A DNA stretch of 64,000 nucleotides, taken from contig JAITYX010000033.1 of assembly GCA_021018815.1 (NCBI GenBank), forward strand, positions 3,900,001 through 3,964,000, written 5' to 3'. The notes under the pieces were generated by a model. The model was not told the DNA's origin. It ran no database searches and saw only the letters and a list, made by a program, of their open reading frames with translations. The stretch comes from Talinum fruticosum (lineage: Eukaryota; Streptophyta; Magnoliopsida; Caryophyllales; Talinaceae). Positions 10,588-22,668 of this stretch are shown here, one piece after another. The first letter of the stretch is position 1. Each line of letters starts with the position of its first letter. The position numbers were made by a program, and so were the translations under genes.

Positions 10588-11995
10588 TGTTAAGTGCATG
10601 AAATGCATTAGTTTCTTAGGAGTTTTGGTGCTTTTCTTTGGGAAATTCAGTTCATTCTAGTGTGTTTATGCTCCATTTTCGGTTTTACGCTTGTATTTTG
10701 GTGTTTTGGGATGATTGTGCGGTTTTGATCACCAATACCAAGTATTCCGAGACTAGTGAGTGTTTCAAGCATTAAAGAGACCAATGCGGTCCAATTGTGT
10801 AGTTAAAATGGCTATTCCCCTTGATTCCTCGAAAATTCCACTTCTAACAACCAACACGGGCAACCCGTGTGCATTGACATGGCATGTGTTGGAGGTGAGC
10901 TTGCCTAATACCTTTGCATTGAGCACGGGTGGGCCGTGTCCGTTGACACGACCCATTTTCTATGTTTTCGTCAAGTTATGATGATCCAGCAGCCAACACG
11001 GGCAGCCCGTGTTGCCGCACTCAGCCCGTGTAGAAGACGCTTCGGTTTTGACAGTTTCGGCCTTTGATTGCCTCATAATGGCTAATTTAAGTGGATTTTC
11101 GGCTGATTTTGGAGGCATACATTTTGGAGTTCTTCCTCCATTTTTCAGCCACTTCTATCATCATCCACATCAAACCTAAAATTTTTCAAAAAATTGAAGA
11201 AGTTTTGAAGCAATTGTGGGATTTTCATTCGAAGTCGAGAGATTCAAGTGATGTTCTTCAAGTCTATCAATCTTGATTCTTCATTCTTGTTGTTTTTGGT
11301 TTGATTACCATGTATTTGATTTTCATTAAGTTTTTAATAATCATGTGTGAGTAATTTTAGTTTTTCTAGGGATTTGTAATTCGAAACAATGTTGTTTAAT
11401 TACGCTTTTCGATTTGTGCTTGAATTCGATGTTAAATCAATATATGGTTGTGTTTTTCATGCTTGTGAATGTTTTGAAGGTCTAGAATACTTGTGATTTG
11501 AGATTAATCTATCATGTACTTGAAAAGTGAAATAGAATAATCCGACAACCGACCATTGTACCAATTTTATAAAATTTGACAAAAGATTAGAAAATTAGGG
11601 GATCACTTTGATAATTTGAAATCTTTAACTTTGATTAACTTGAAAGGCATACGAAAGTTTTTGTGAGGTTAATTTGAGTATTCTATTTAGCATTAAAAGA
11701 GCGGTAGAATTATTTTATTGTCGAATCTTGATTGAATTGAAAGATTGAGTCGACGAATGAGGGTTTAATAATCAAATTCATTATTAGGAAACCAAATCCC
11801 TAGATATTTCCATCCATTAATTTAATCTAGATTAATGTTCTTAATTTTAACATTTATAATTAGTTTAGCAAAGAACCAACTCCAAAAATCTATAGCAATT
11901 GAGTAGGGGGCTAAGTTAGTGCGTCGCTACATCGAGTCCTGGTGGGATCGACCTTGACATGCTACAATCATACATCGTTCGCTTGCGGCTTGTCA
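10588..11995 (+). repeat. 5' LTR of Athila-type element I (about 1.4 kb)
   Basis: It starts TGTTAAGTGCATG and ends near CTTGTCA, seven bases before the PBS. The last 80 bases carry the phrase TGGTGGGATCGACCTTGACA and a TTGCGGCTTGTCAAG end, close to other Athila LTR ends. Inside are several short palindromes of the type ACACGGG..CCCGTGT (10853-10870, 10995-11013). The left boundary has no second copy to confirm it. Confidence 0.6.
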
Positions 11996-12001
11996 AGTTT
12001 T

Positions 12002-12019
12002 TGACAACGTCGGGGACTC
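12002..12019 (+). other. Primer-binding site of element I (tRNA-Asp type, decayed)
   Basis: TGACAACGTCGGGGACTC matches the Athila site TGGCGCCGTTGCCGGGGA with a few substitutions and a small deletion. Confidence 0.65.
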
Positions 12020-12130
12020 TATCCTTAGTAGCCATTAGATGAGTACGTTCAAATGAACTAAGTGTTTTATATTCTTTTTCTATTTTGATTGTGTTGGTAG
12101 TGTTGTTTTTGTTTTTGCTAGGTTTTCTCT

Positions 12131-13652
12131 CCTTGCATACAAAAAGCTCAATTATTCGAGTTCGATCCTGAAATCGAGCAAACCTTCCGCTCCGGATGGA
12201 AGAAGCAAAGGCTAGAGAAGGCTAGGAAGAAACAAGAAGCGGACTCCAAGTAAAAGCCCAAGATTGCCAAGGAAAAAAATTGAACTTTTGGGTAATATGT
12301 GACACCCAATGTCACTAATCCCTTGATAGCCATCGCTGTTCCTAATGTGGCGGCCAATGACTTTGAGTTGAAGAACTCATTAACTTGGTAAGAGCCACTC
12401 CTTTCCATGGCCTCCCCAATGAAGACCCCAACCAGCATCTTCGTATTTTTCACCAAGCTTGTGACACTTTCAAGGCGAACGGGGCTTCACCGAGATGAAA
12501 TCAAGCTGCAATTATTACCATTCTCACTTCATGGGAGAGCATGGGAGTGGTTAGACTCTCTTCCGGCGAACTCCGTAAGCACCATTGATCAACTTGCAAG
12601 TGCTTTCCGACAAAATACTTCCCACCAAGCAAGTCGCTGAGTTTAAGGAACCATATTTCCACCTTTGTCCAAGAGCTAGATGAGACACTATATGATGCAT
12701 GGGAAAGTTTCAAAGGTCTCCTTTGCCAATGCCCCCAACATGGATTTGAGCCATAGGTCCCTATTCAAGCTTTCTACAATGGGGTTAATTGACCAAGTGA
12801 GAGCCATTATCCTTGTGGCAGTCGGATGGAACATTATGAGCAAGTATGTTAATGAGCTCAACACCTTGATGGAGAAAATCACGCTGAACGGTTTTCAATG
12901 GTCCAGGACCCATTCTAAAAGAACGAGGAGGTAAGCTGGATGTTGATGTTATTTATGTCCTTTCTGCTAAGATTGATTTTATTACTTAAAAAAAGGACTT
13001 TTTGAATGTGAATGTTGCCCCTCCTCTTCCATGTGCTTTATGTAGTTCTTATGAGCATGAGACTTTGTTTCGTCTTATGGGTATGGTTAGGAATAGACCA
13101 ACGGACCAAGCCAATTTTAATGCCAACCCGAACCCAAGGCCTAATTTTGGCCCCTTCTCAAATTTCTATAACCCGGGATTGAGGTATCACCTTAATTTTT
13201 CCTACCAGAATAACAATGCCATGCGTCAACCACAAGTTCAAAGACCACCCATTGTTGTATTGCAAAGACCTACCCAGCCACCTGTGCCCCAAAAGTCTAA
13301 CTTAGAGGTCATGATGGAAAGCATGCTTTTGGCTGAACAAAAGCAAGAGATTATCAAGCAATTGGCTACAAAAGTTCAAATTTTAGCCACCCATAATAAA
13401 ATGCTTAAAACTCATATTGCTAACGAAGCTAGCTCTTCCTCTAGCCCTCCGGGTAAGCTTCCTAGACAAACCGAGATTAACCTTAGGGAACAATGTAATG
13501 TCATAACTTTATGGAGTGGGAGACAATTGGTGGGGCCTAAGGGTGATACTAGTAAGCATGTGGTCATTGATATGCATAATGAGAATAATGAGGATGATGT
13601 GAATGATTTGAATGATGTTGTGAATGAGGAGGTGTCTACACCCTCCAAATAG
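12131..13652 (+). pseudogene. gag of Athila-type element I, broken
   Basis: The N-terminal motif FDPEIEQTFRSGWKKQR near 12160 is the usual start of Athila-type gag. A stop follows at about 12252. The capsid core appears from 12407 (DEIKLQLLPFSLHGRAWEWL, then SLPANSVSTIDQLASAF) and shifts frame near 12635. The last 216 codons (13002-13652) are one open frame. It has a CALC..YEHE remnant of the zinc-binding motif at its start, a Q/P/N-rich linker, a helical stretch and an acidic asparagine-rich tail. At least two frameshifts and one stop break the gene; the open 3' part shows decay is uneven. Confidence 0.78.
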
Positions 13653-13984
13653 TCCTTAGTTGATGTTATTGTCCAAAATGAGAAGGAGACTCCTAATGAC
13701 CGAACAAATACTCCCTAAAGAGTCTACACTCACCTTTACCTTTCCCACAAAGAATAGCTAAGCCTATGCTTGATACGCAATTTGGGAAGTTTTTGGAGAT
13801 GATTAAGAAATGCAATATGAACGTCTCTTTCATTGATGCTTTGATTCAAATCCCTTGTATGATAAACTTTTGAAAGAGATCCTCTCCAAAAAAAGGACAT
13901 TCAATGAGCATGAGACTTTTGCATTGAGTAAAGTGTGGTGGTCTAAAATAAGCTTCCTGGAAAGCTTACGGACCCAGGGAGTTT

Positions 13985-14530
13985 TTTCATCCCATGCCTC
14001 ATTGGCAATGTGTCCATAGACCATACTTTATGTGATTTGGGGTCAAGTGCGAGCTTGATGCCCTATTCTTTACATAAGAATTTAGACTTAGGTAAGTTCA
14101 TGACCACCACGATTTCTCTTGAGTTAGTGGATAGTTGTGTGACATATCCCTTTGGTATTTTAGAGGACCTTCCAGTCAAAGTTTGTGATTTCTTTGTGCC
14201 TGTGGAGTTTTTAATTCTTGATATGGCTGAGGATACCGATACCTAAATCTTTTTAGGAGGCCTTTCTTGGCTACTGTCTGGGTGTAAGATTGTCTGTGAA
14301 ATTAGGCAAATTTACCTTCGATGTGGGGAGCATCATGTTGAATTTAATTTCTTTGAGAAAAATGATGTTTCCTCCATTTTTGCTGAATGTTTTGGTGTTG
14401 AGATTACTAACGAAATGACATATAATAAACCTTTGCAAGAAGGACATGAACTTGTCAATGCTAATGTGGTAAAGGTTGACAAATTTCCTTCGCTAATGTT
14501 TGACAAGGGCATGTCCAATGATTTTTAATG
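13985..14530 (+). pseudogene. Aspartic protease region of Athila-type element I
   Basis: The translation from 14010 reads HTLCDLGSSASLMPYSL. It has D-L-G-S in place of the D-L-G-A active-site loop, followed by FGILEDLPVKV and a VPVEFLILDM motif, as in Athila protease domains. It would cut the Gag-Pol precursor. A stop at 14244 follows the domain. The next frame holds a LGGLSWLLSG-like segment and a tail to 14530. Sequence homologous to RT is missing after about 14600. Confidence 0.72.
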
Positions 14531-14689
14531 AAGTTTGTTTTAATGGGTGTATTAGGTTAAAGCTTTCTTTGGTTGAAGCGCCATGCATTGGAGCTCTTGA
14601 TGTGGATCTAAACTAGAAGGTCAAATTTTATGGTGGCCCGTCTTATGGTGACCACCCAAGATAGAAAGTGATATTTGATAAGGATATTT

Positions 14690-14935
14690 GGATGTGCCCC
14701 CATGTTTAATAAGGACAAGCATATTTTGCACGAGGAGGTTTGAAGAAGGTGACATGGTCCTTTTGTTCAACTCAAGACTAATGTTATTTCCAGGAAAGGT
14801 TAGATCCTAATCGCCTAGGTCTGTTTCAAGTCACCAAGGTATTTCCCCATGGAGCGGTTGAGGTGTGGAGTGAGTCCACCGGTTCTTTCAAGGTGAATGG
14901 TCAGCGACTTAAACCTTATAATATGGGGCAACCTG
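14690..14935 (+). pseudogene. Integrase C-terminal remnant of element I
   Basis: The translation near 14740 gives FEEGDMVLLFNSRLMLFPGK, matching the DNA-binding tail of Athila integrase (Q-x-G-D-x-V-L-L-x-x-S-R-L-x-L-F-P-G-K). A frameshift follows, and then FQVTKVFPHGAVEVW in another frame. The core with the catalytic D, D, E residues is absent. Because this lies only about 100 bp from the end of the protease region, an internal deletion of roughly 2.5-3 kb is inferred. Confidence 0.75.
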
Positions 14936-15019
14936 AGGAGAAGACAACATAATATGCCCTTATCGACCCGAGTAAGGCATGAGGATTACTTGCATATAGT
15001 CAAGCTAACGACCTTAAAT

Positions 15020-15044
15020 AAGCGCTTCTTGGGAGGCAACCCAA
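15020..15044 (+). other. Conserved hairpin box after pol (GGGAGGCAACCC type)
   Basis: AGCGCTTCTTGGGAGGCAAC followed by CCAAG is a box I recognise from Athila elements just after integrase. CTTGGG and CCCAAG can pair as a stem. A related box on the minus strand lies at 19297-19314 in element H. Confidence 0.6.
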
Positions 15045-15129
15045 GTCATTTTGTATTTTGTTTAGAAAAAAAGATATGGACAAAAAATCAAGAAAAAGAT
15101 AGGAGATAAAAAATAAAAAAGTAAAAAAA

Positions 15130-15924
15130 ACAAGCGAGATAGCAACCAAAAGCGGCCCACCATTCCAGTAGAACGGCCCGTGTTGGACGTCATTTCCAAG
15201 CAAGCAGCAGCACACCCGTCTTCGGTGAAAACGGGACGAGTGCAGCACAACACGAACAAGGAAACACCCAAAGCGGGGCCGACCGTTTCCTCGAACACGA
15301 CTCGTTTTGGGTGTTCCTCCAAGTAGAGTGCAAAGCACCCGTTTTCAATGAAAACGGGCCACGTTAGTTGCAGCAAAGTGATCAAGCAGCCGACATGGGC
15401 CACCCCTGTCGACTGATCCGGGCTGTGTCGGCTGTAAAATATACGTGGGTTGTGTTCTTTTGAGCCCGATTTGTTCTCTGTCCTCCGACATTACTCGCCC
15501 TCCTTATTCTTGCTCTCGACTATGCTATAAATCCTCCATGGCCAACTTTCAATTCTACTCCTTCCCATCTGTTCTCTCTCTCAAATCTCTCCTCAAGTCG
15601 GAATTTGTAATCTCATTCACCAGATCTGTTCCTCTTCTTCTTGAATTTCACCTTCACTCTCACTCTCCTCTACTCTATACTCGGCATCTCTTTTGGTTTT
15701 CTCTACAACATCACCGGTTTCGTCACTTTTACGATGCTCCCTGCTCGCCTCCGAGTGTCGTCCTTCGTCCTTCTCCTATTTCTGAACCTCCCTCTCATTG
15801 TCCTCTGCAAAATCACCCATTCTTCCCCATTCCAAGCACTGCTTGCTCCGGCTCTCGCCGCCGGTGTCGTCTTTCTCCCTCATCCATGCTTCTCTCGTCT
15901 TCACTGACCTCCACATGTTCCTCT
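15130..15924. other. Noncoding 3' region of element I
   Basis: 15130-15430 is GC-richer and again has repeated ACGGGC / GCCCGTGT-like words. 15455-15924 is strongly pyrimidine-rich (TCTC tracts), with a TATAAAT at about 15527. This could be the leader of an env-like transcript, as Athila elements often have a third gene here, but no env-like protein is recognisable. The 175-codon open frame at 15445-15972 crosses into the LTR of H and is not taken as a gene. Confidence 0.4.
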
Positions 15925-18098
15925 ATTAGCTTGTCGTACGGCTACAAATTAAACCACTACTTAGGCTTATAATTAAGAATATAGAATAGGGAAGTAGGGA
16001 TCGAATCCACGAGGAAAGATGTAATAATATGCAAGTTTTAATCTAATTAAATTTACTACTCTTAAAAACAAAACAGAAAATATAAATTAAATTCAATAAC
16101 TAAAATTCATAGAAAATTATCTAATAACTAAAAAAATAATTTATACAGAATAATAAAACTACAATAACCCAGAAATATTTTTTTGTATATATTTTTTTAG
16201 ATTAATTAAAACAGAAACCTAAAGCAGAAAATAAACAAATTCTAAAACAGAAAATTAAATAAATAAAATTCTGCACTAAATTAATTACGAAAATAAATAC
16301 TAAAATTACCTATAATATTAACACTAATTTTCTAGACCTAACCAGACCCTAAAAATATAAAAACAAAATTTAAAACCTAATTTACGAATTTATTTTATTA
16401 AAAATCTGCAGTAATTAAATTCAAGAATTAAATCTGAAAAAATATCAAATTAATTCAAAAAATTCTAAAATTTAATCACAGCAAACAAAGACTCTATCTA
16501 AACCCTAAAAGAAAATAAAACATGAAAAATAAAAAAGAAACTATTTTTAATCTAATTTCTAACAATCTGACTAAAAATTAATAAAAACTAACAGAAAATT
16601 AATTCTGAAAATTAAAATAAATAAGGACTCAAAATTAAATTCAAATAAAACCACTAAAACTAACCTAAAATACTAATCTTTATGGGGGTGAATGAAATTG
16701 ATAATAAAAGGCTATAAATTTATAAATAAAAATTAAAAATAACTAAAAGGCAAACAAGTAATTATCAAAGATAGGAAATTATAAAGCAGTTAGTATAATC
16801 TATATCCACCATGTAAATTATTATTTATCATTAACACATAAATTGATCTACCCATGAGCTAAAGCTGTAGAAGACAACCACTAGCGGATCTTCCCGTTTT
16901 TCCTTAGTTATTAGTTTACTTAGGCCTAGCCCTAATATAAACCCTACTAATATTGATAACCCTAGCACTAGCACTAGAATTTAATCAAATTAGAGCATTA
17001 AGTATTATAAAAACATCATCTAGCACCTAATAACCAATCTACTAGCAAATTGATTTAAGAAGGATCTATAATAATTTCCTAATTAAAAGAGATGGGTATG
17101 AGTCATCCATTATTAACTAGGGTGATACTTATGTTTAAAAGATCAAGCGATTACGTACTTTAACCCTTTAAACTATCACATGAATTTATAAAAAACTAAT
17201 TAGTGTGCACTCTAATTAATTAGACATAAAATCATAAACATTAAACACAAATTATCATATAATCATGGATCGAATCAATAAGACAATAAAGATCGAAACT
17301 TTGTCTCAAAATAAATAATTTAACATGATTTCAAGTAGATTATACTAAGTATAAGAAAGACTACTCAAACATAATGTAACTTGGGACACGTAAACTAAAT
17401 AAAAATAGCATCTTTAATATTAAACTAAAATAAAAATAGAGTCTTTAAAATAAAAATTACAATAATAAAATTACTACCATAATCCTTGCCATGATGATCA
17501 AGAAGGTGATGAGGAGAGTTAATGATGAAGATGATTATGATGATGGTAGGTAAAGAAAAGGACAGCAAGAGATGGCGTGAAAGCTGATGGTGATGAGCGA
17601 GCAAGGGTAGGATTAGCGTGAGGGGAGCAGCGATGAAGTGGGCAAGGGTTGTGTGTGCTTGTCGGCAGCAAGGGAAGTCACCAAGAGGAGGGAAGGGGTG
17701 TGTGCAAGGGCTGCGTAGCTTTGGGCAGCGGCTGATGTTGTGGGCAAGAGCCCCCTCCCTTTTCCATGATGATTACAAGTAGTATATATATGGTGAAGGA
17801 GTTAGGGTTATTCCTCTTTTTTCTCTTCTAAGTTTTCTTTTCTCTTCCAATTAGGATTTCATAAAATATAATATCATAAAATAAATATTTTATGACATAT
17901 TATATTTATAGACCGACTTCATATATTTTCTTAGATGCTTGTCCGTAACTAAAAATTCACTTTTAACGACTTTTCTCTTCTTCCCCAATTTATTCGATAA
18001 TTACCTATAAATAAACAAAATAGGATATATTAGATAAAATAAACTATATAATATAAAATAAATAACTACTAAAAATACGTACAAAATACGACTTAACA
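15925..18098 (-). repeat. 3' LTR of element H (2174 bp)
   Basis: In plus orientation it runs from TATTAGCTTG (expected TGTTAGCTTG) to ACTTAACA. It matches 31269-31989 closely over its first 716 bp. It is very AT-rich up to about 17470; 17470-17770 is GC-richer. A TATATATA motif at about 17785-17796 is a candidate promoter for minus-strand transcription. The bases before it (TCCTC) would be one copy of the target duplication; the other is lost. Confidence 0.85.
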
Positions 18099-18112
18099 AA
18101 TCCCCCACACTT
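18099..18112 (-). other. Polypurine tract of element H
   Basis: On the minus strand this reads AAGTGTGGGGGATT and directly abuts the TGTTAAG start of the LTR. It would prime plus-strand DNA synthesis. Confidence 0.8.
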
Positions 18113-19417
18113 ATACTTTGGATGTACTCGTGCAAAGAAATCTAAGACTCGATCTAATATTACATTTTCTTATAAGGATATACATAAAACATAAATTATA
18201 CACTAAGTTTCCCTTGCTTTTCAAAAATAGTTTGATGAAAATTTGTCTTTCCCAAGCAAGTGAAAAGCTAAACATTTTATTGTCATCGAGAGAGTTTATT
18301 CATCAATCTAACAATATCTCTTTCAATTAAGCAACAATCAAAAATTTATCCATCTTTTTCAAACATGTACATTCCGGTTAAGAGGTCTAAATTGTTTTAG
18401 GATGAAAAAAATTCAGGTGCGGTATGGTTATAAAGACACTGAATCAGCGAGATAACTCACTAAAAATCAATAATAAACTTGTTTTGCAAACTACCTTTTT
18501 TCTCTTTTTTTATTTTTATATAAAAATAACTCCATTCAAGCACATATTCGAGGCCCATATAGGGTCTTAGAAATATAACACTCCCTGTCTCCCACTGACC
18601 CAAACAGAGGTGTTGGAGTTTAATATTTTATTTATTTTTCCTTTTTCTTTTCGTTAGTATGGTTCGAGCCATTGATCGGCCCAAAAGGGGCATGACTCTC
18701 CCAGCATGGGTTACTCCATTCATAAGGCTCAATTTGAGAAATAAACTTAAGGGGAAGTGGTGCCGAGCCACCAACTCCGACCCATGTTGGTAGACTAACA
18801 TTATTTCTTTTGTTTGGTTTTTTTTTTTTTTTTTTGAAAGGCAAAACAAGAAAAATCAAATTTTCAATGAGTCAATCTGCTAAGTTCGAGTAATGTAGGT
18901 GAACGGTTTAAGTCAATTTATTGCCTCTATCACGATTATATAACATGATCAATTTGACGAGAAAAATTATGGTTGTCACAAATTGGAGAAATATATGAGG
19001 ATCAACTCAAACAACTCCGAATGACAATTAACATGTTCAAATTTCTCACTTTCAAAGGGAAAGAAAAACTATGAACAGAAAAATTTTAAGCAAGTTGACC
19101 TAGCATATATTCATGTTCATGCATTTCTTTACAAGAAAGACGCTAATTTTTTTTCAAAAAAATAAGATAAAAATAAATGCATTAAATTAAAATGCTGGAT
19201 GCACTCCCCACACTTAATTCATGCATTGTCCCTAATGCATGCAAAATGAAATAAAAAGCAAAAATAATAGAGATAATATAAACTTCCCTGAAAAATGTTG
19301 GGTTGCCTCCCAACCGGTGCCTTTGTTTACCATCTTTGGCCCGACACCTTTGCAGCTCATGGATCATTCGGTTGCATTTCCCACACTAAATAGATCTGGT
19401 CTCTTGGATACTTGCAA
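18113..19417 (-). other. Noncoding 3' internal region of element H
   Basis: AT-rich, with no frame that resembles a retroelement protein. A run of T at 18819-18835 reads as A on the element strand. At 19297-19314, shortly after gag, is the sequence GTTGGGTTGCCTCCCAAC. This is the minus-strand form of the GGGAGGCAACCC hairpin box seen in element I. Confidence 0.6.
19297..19314 (-). other. GGGAGGCAACCC hairpin box of element H
   Basis: The minus strand reads GTTGGGAGGCAACCCAAC. GTTGGG pairs with CCCAAC. It sits about 100 bp after the gag stop, where element I has its copy after integrase. Its presence in a gag-only element suggests a cis-acting role, which is not proven. Confidence 0.55.
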
Positions 19418-20922
19418 TTAGTGGGAAATTTCTTGTGGAAAAGAGCGAGATATATTCTTCCCCACCCTTATCTTTTTGTTCCTTTTCAATTTTAATTTGT
19501 TCATGAATAGATCTTTAAGGAACTTAGCATAACAAGGTTCTCGTTTCATCGTATCTAGAAGATGAATGTTTGTTTCTGCCTTCCTAGATATTTCTATGAT
19601 ATCTTCAATTGCCTCATCTATCTTAGGAGTTGTGCTTATCAATCTACTAGGAAAAGGTGGGATAGGCTTGTAAAGATCTTTCTTATTTTCACCTATTTCC
19701 TTAGCGTTAGAGGCGTCATCTTTGTTTCGGTCAAGTTCAGATTCCTTGACCTCTAATTCTAGCTTTACCTCTATGTTTTTCCTAGGTTCCTCTAAGTCTT
19801 TCCCACTATTAAGTGTTATGATACTCACATTTTCTTTTGGATTTTGCAAAGGCTGAGATTGCATTTGGGCTTGCAGGTTACTAATTATGGTATCATTGGC
19901 AGTCTATCTCTCTTGAACCTGTTTAATGGTCATCTCTAAGCTTTGGAACCTAAGGTCGGTCTCCTTTTACTGGTCATCCATCTTCTTAATGATTTGCTCT
20001 AAAAAATAATTAGTTTTGTCCTGAGCAATGGATTGATCAAATTCTAGGGGTTTTCTTCAAATCCACACCTAAAGTTGGAGTAGTCACTCCATTCTTCATA
20101 AGTGTTGGAGAACGTGTTATAATTCATTCGACCTTGGTTGGAAAAAATAACATTCATTTGCCCTCGTTGTTGAGTACTACAAAATACTACTTCTTCTCTA
20201 TGGACCAATTTGTTCAACATAACGGTAATTTGGGACAACCGGGTCTCTACGAGATGGACCTAAATTAAACTCATTAACATTCCTAAATTGGGTATCTCTA
20301 ATTCCAAATTGTTGAGCATTTTGGGCCATAATATTAAACAATTCTCTAGCCTGAGCTGGAGTCTTATCAAACAAGGTCCCTCTACTAGCAACATCTACCA
20401 AATTTCTATTTATTGGCAATAAACCTTCATAAAAATATTGAATCAATAAATGCTTAGAAATTTGATGTTGGAGACAACTAGCACATAATTTATTAAAACG
20501 CTCCCAATATTCGGAACAAGTCTCCCCAATCATTTGTCTAATGCCACAAATTTCCTTTCTAATGGACCCTATTGTAGATACAGGAAAAAATTTCTCTAAA
20601 AATGTTGTATGAACTTGGGTCCATGTATCTAATGTTGCGGGGGTAGGTAATAAAACCAATCTTTAGCCTTATCTTGAAGTGAAAAGGGAAAGGCTCTCAA
20701 CTTGATTTGGTCTTGGGTGATTCCCTCAAGTTGCATGGTGGAACATGTAATAATAAACTCTTTGATATGACGATATGGGTCCTCACCAGGCAATCCATGA
20801 AATTTAGGTAACATATTTAAAAATCCGGAGTTCGGTTTTAGTGGTCGGTCTAATGTAGGATATAAGATAGGTAGAAGTTGTGTATCCAAGTTAGGTGCAG
20901 CAAGTTCACGTAAAGTAGTCAT
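19418..20922 (-). pseudogene. gag of TR-GAG-like element H, nearly open
   Basis: The start at 20922 (MTTLRELAAPN) is the normal Athila-type gag opening. The capsid part follows (FHGLPGEDPYRHIKEF, LRAFPFSLQDKAKDWF). After one frameshift near 20640 it continues with WTQVHTTFLEKFFPVS, QMIGETCSEYWERF and LIQYFYEGL through 20198. A poorer stretch at 19865-20200 contains a shift and at least one stop. The final 148 codons (19864-19418) hold ENVSIITLNSGKDLEEP and IPPFPSRLI, the conserved C-terminal pieces of such gag proteins, ending at a stop. Gag would form the particle. It is the best-preserved coding region in the window. Element A inserted 106 bp upstream of the start. Confidence 0.85.
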
Positions 20923-21028
20923 CTCAATAATTTCGGAACTTACGAAACGAATTAGAAATACTTACTTGGCTTTCAACTTCGTCAAACGTATGGTCCTTAT
21001 CAAAATAAAACAAAACGCTAAAAAAAGC

Positions 21029-22609
21029 TGAAGACTCGGACATCTGCTCAATACCTTTACGAGTTGTATAAAAGGAATCGGGTATAACAATCTTGTACTT
21101 ATAGAGTTTTGATTCCAAGGCATTCTCTGCATCTTAGAAACTTTTACGAGCTATATGATATAGCTTTTACTTCATGTATTTCTTGGTTATCCTTGAGCGA
21201 CTCGGAAAATTGATATGCTTATCTCACTCGGTTCCGAGTCCCTCATCACTCGGACTTATCACATGTTGAATAGACTAGTATTTCGACTTTTCTCACTCGG
21301 ATCGACTTCGATTATAAGCTCTATTATGTTATAGTCGGTACTTTTAGTCTGTTTCATGCTTAGTCTATATCAAGTCATTTCACTCGATATTCGTCATATA
21401 ACTTGATTCCTCTCTTACTCTAAGTCGGATGGAATTTGTAGCTACATGGTTATTCGACTCGGAAAATTCCATTTCATTTCGACTCGAGATAATTAGTTGT
21501 TTAATTATCATAATTATTTTATTATCTGTGTCTAATCTTGGACCAAAATATTTTATACTTTGAGAACCAAAATTGATTTACTTTTGTAGGTTATTCAAAC
21601 GAGGATACACTTTTCAATGTACAAAAGTAACCGACTTCAAAACGTCAAATCACCAGCGAGACATGGCTTTTCACCTTCTCTGCTCCGAGTCCCGAGAAGA
21701 TTGTGTCGAGGCTGTTTGTTTCCAAATCTGGAAAAGCTGGAACGCTAAGCTTAAACGGTGGTTTCCACCTTATCTTTCAACACACCGCCGGTGGTTTTGG
21801 GACTTCAAGGGAGTTAAACCGTTGTCCAATGTTCACATTACAACGGATACTTTCGAGTGACTCGGAAAGCTTACATCAACGGTCTCAAAGAACTCTCGGT
21901 TAGCGAGATGAAGATAACGGCTACTCTGCCTGGTCATCTATAAATAGAAGCCAACTCACAAGACTTGAAGATGGCCGAACATATTGTTAATACACGAACT
22001 TGAGCAAAGTCTTTGTATTCATTCTCAATCTTCTACTTACAACTCCTACTATGTAATTCATTACTTTACGAGTTGTAAGGTCTTGTACTTAATTACAAAC
22101 ACTTTCTTACTTTCTCTGTAAGGTCCCTTGACTAAGGCTGTAAGGGTTAACTCGGCTTAGTTGTCCCTAGCTGTAAGGGTTATCTCAGCTAGGAAGTACT
22201 ACATCGAGATAAGGTAATTTTTGAGTCTAGGAAAACTTGTAAAGAGTTGTCTAAGGGAGCAACTCGGGTTCGGTCAGTTCACGGTATTTTGTGGACTCAA
22301 AATAGTGGATTTGACTTCGTGCTTGGATTAGCACGGTCCAGTGGTTTTCTGCCCCGGGAGGGTTTCCACGTAATCTCTAAGTGTTATCTTTACGAGTTCA
22401 TTCCAGACTCGAGACAGTGTTATAGCTCTGCTTAACTTGCTTATTTATTCGTGATAGCATTTCGAGTCCAAACTTTTCGACCTGCTGATAGACTCGGAAC
22501 CTGTCTCTGTCTCTTCTTTGGCAAAAGAGCTAAAGTTTCCATGAAAAACTTCCATCACCCTATTCACCCCCTCTAGGGTGACTCGAGACTCTCCCAGAGC
22601 AAACCTTCA
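21029..22609 (+). repeat. 5' LTR of element A (1581 bp)
   Basis: It begins TGAAGACTCGG and ends AAACCTTCA just before the PBS. A TATA-like TCTATAAATAGAAG occurs at about 21938-21951, the likely core promoter. Differences from the 3' LTR cluster at CAG/CTG words. Open frames inside it (for example 21573-21860) are LTR sequence, not genes. Confidence 0.9.
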
Positions 22610-22610
22610 A

Positions 22611-22628
22611 TTGGCATCGAGCCTAGCC
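22611..22628 (+). other. Primer-binding site of element A (initiator Met tRNA type)
   Basis: TTGGCATCGAGCCTAGCC directly follows the LTR and resembles TTGGTATCAGAGCC. The difference at CGAG versus CAGAG fits the CAG/CGAG pattern seen elsewhere in this element. Confidence 0.75.
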
Positions 22629-22668
22629 TTTCGGAAAGGATCTAACCATCCAAAGGTCTAAAGATCAA

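Larger units (their letters stand above)
10588..15924 (+). mobile_element. Athila-type Ty3/gypsy element I, pol largely deleted
   Basis: A plus-strand element: 5' LTR (10588-11995), tRNA-Asp-type PBS (12002-12019), gag (12131-13652), protease (13985-14530), a short integrase C-terminal remnant (14690-14935), then a conserved hairpin box and a long noncoding stretch. RT, RNase H and most of integrase are missing between about 14600 and 14700. The right end is cut at 15924/15925 by element H. Nothing matching its 3' LTR was found right of H. Confidence 0.75.

Noticed and set aside
15445..15972. 175-codon plus-strand open frame, possibly env-like
   Set aside because: It crosses the boundary of the H LTR at 15925, and the translation is pyrimidine-tract low complexity without membrane or signal features.
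18628..18859. Overlapping minus-strand frames rich in lysine
   Set aside because: They are produced by T-runs in the noncoding 3' part of element H and have no motif.
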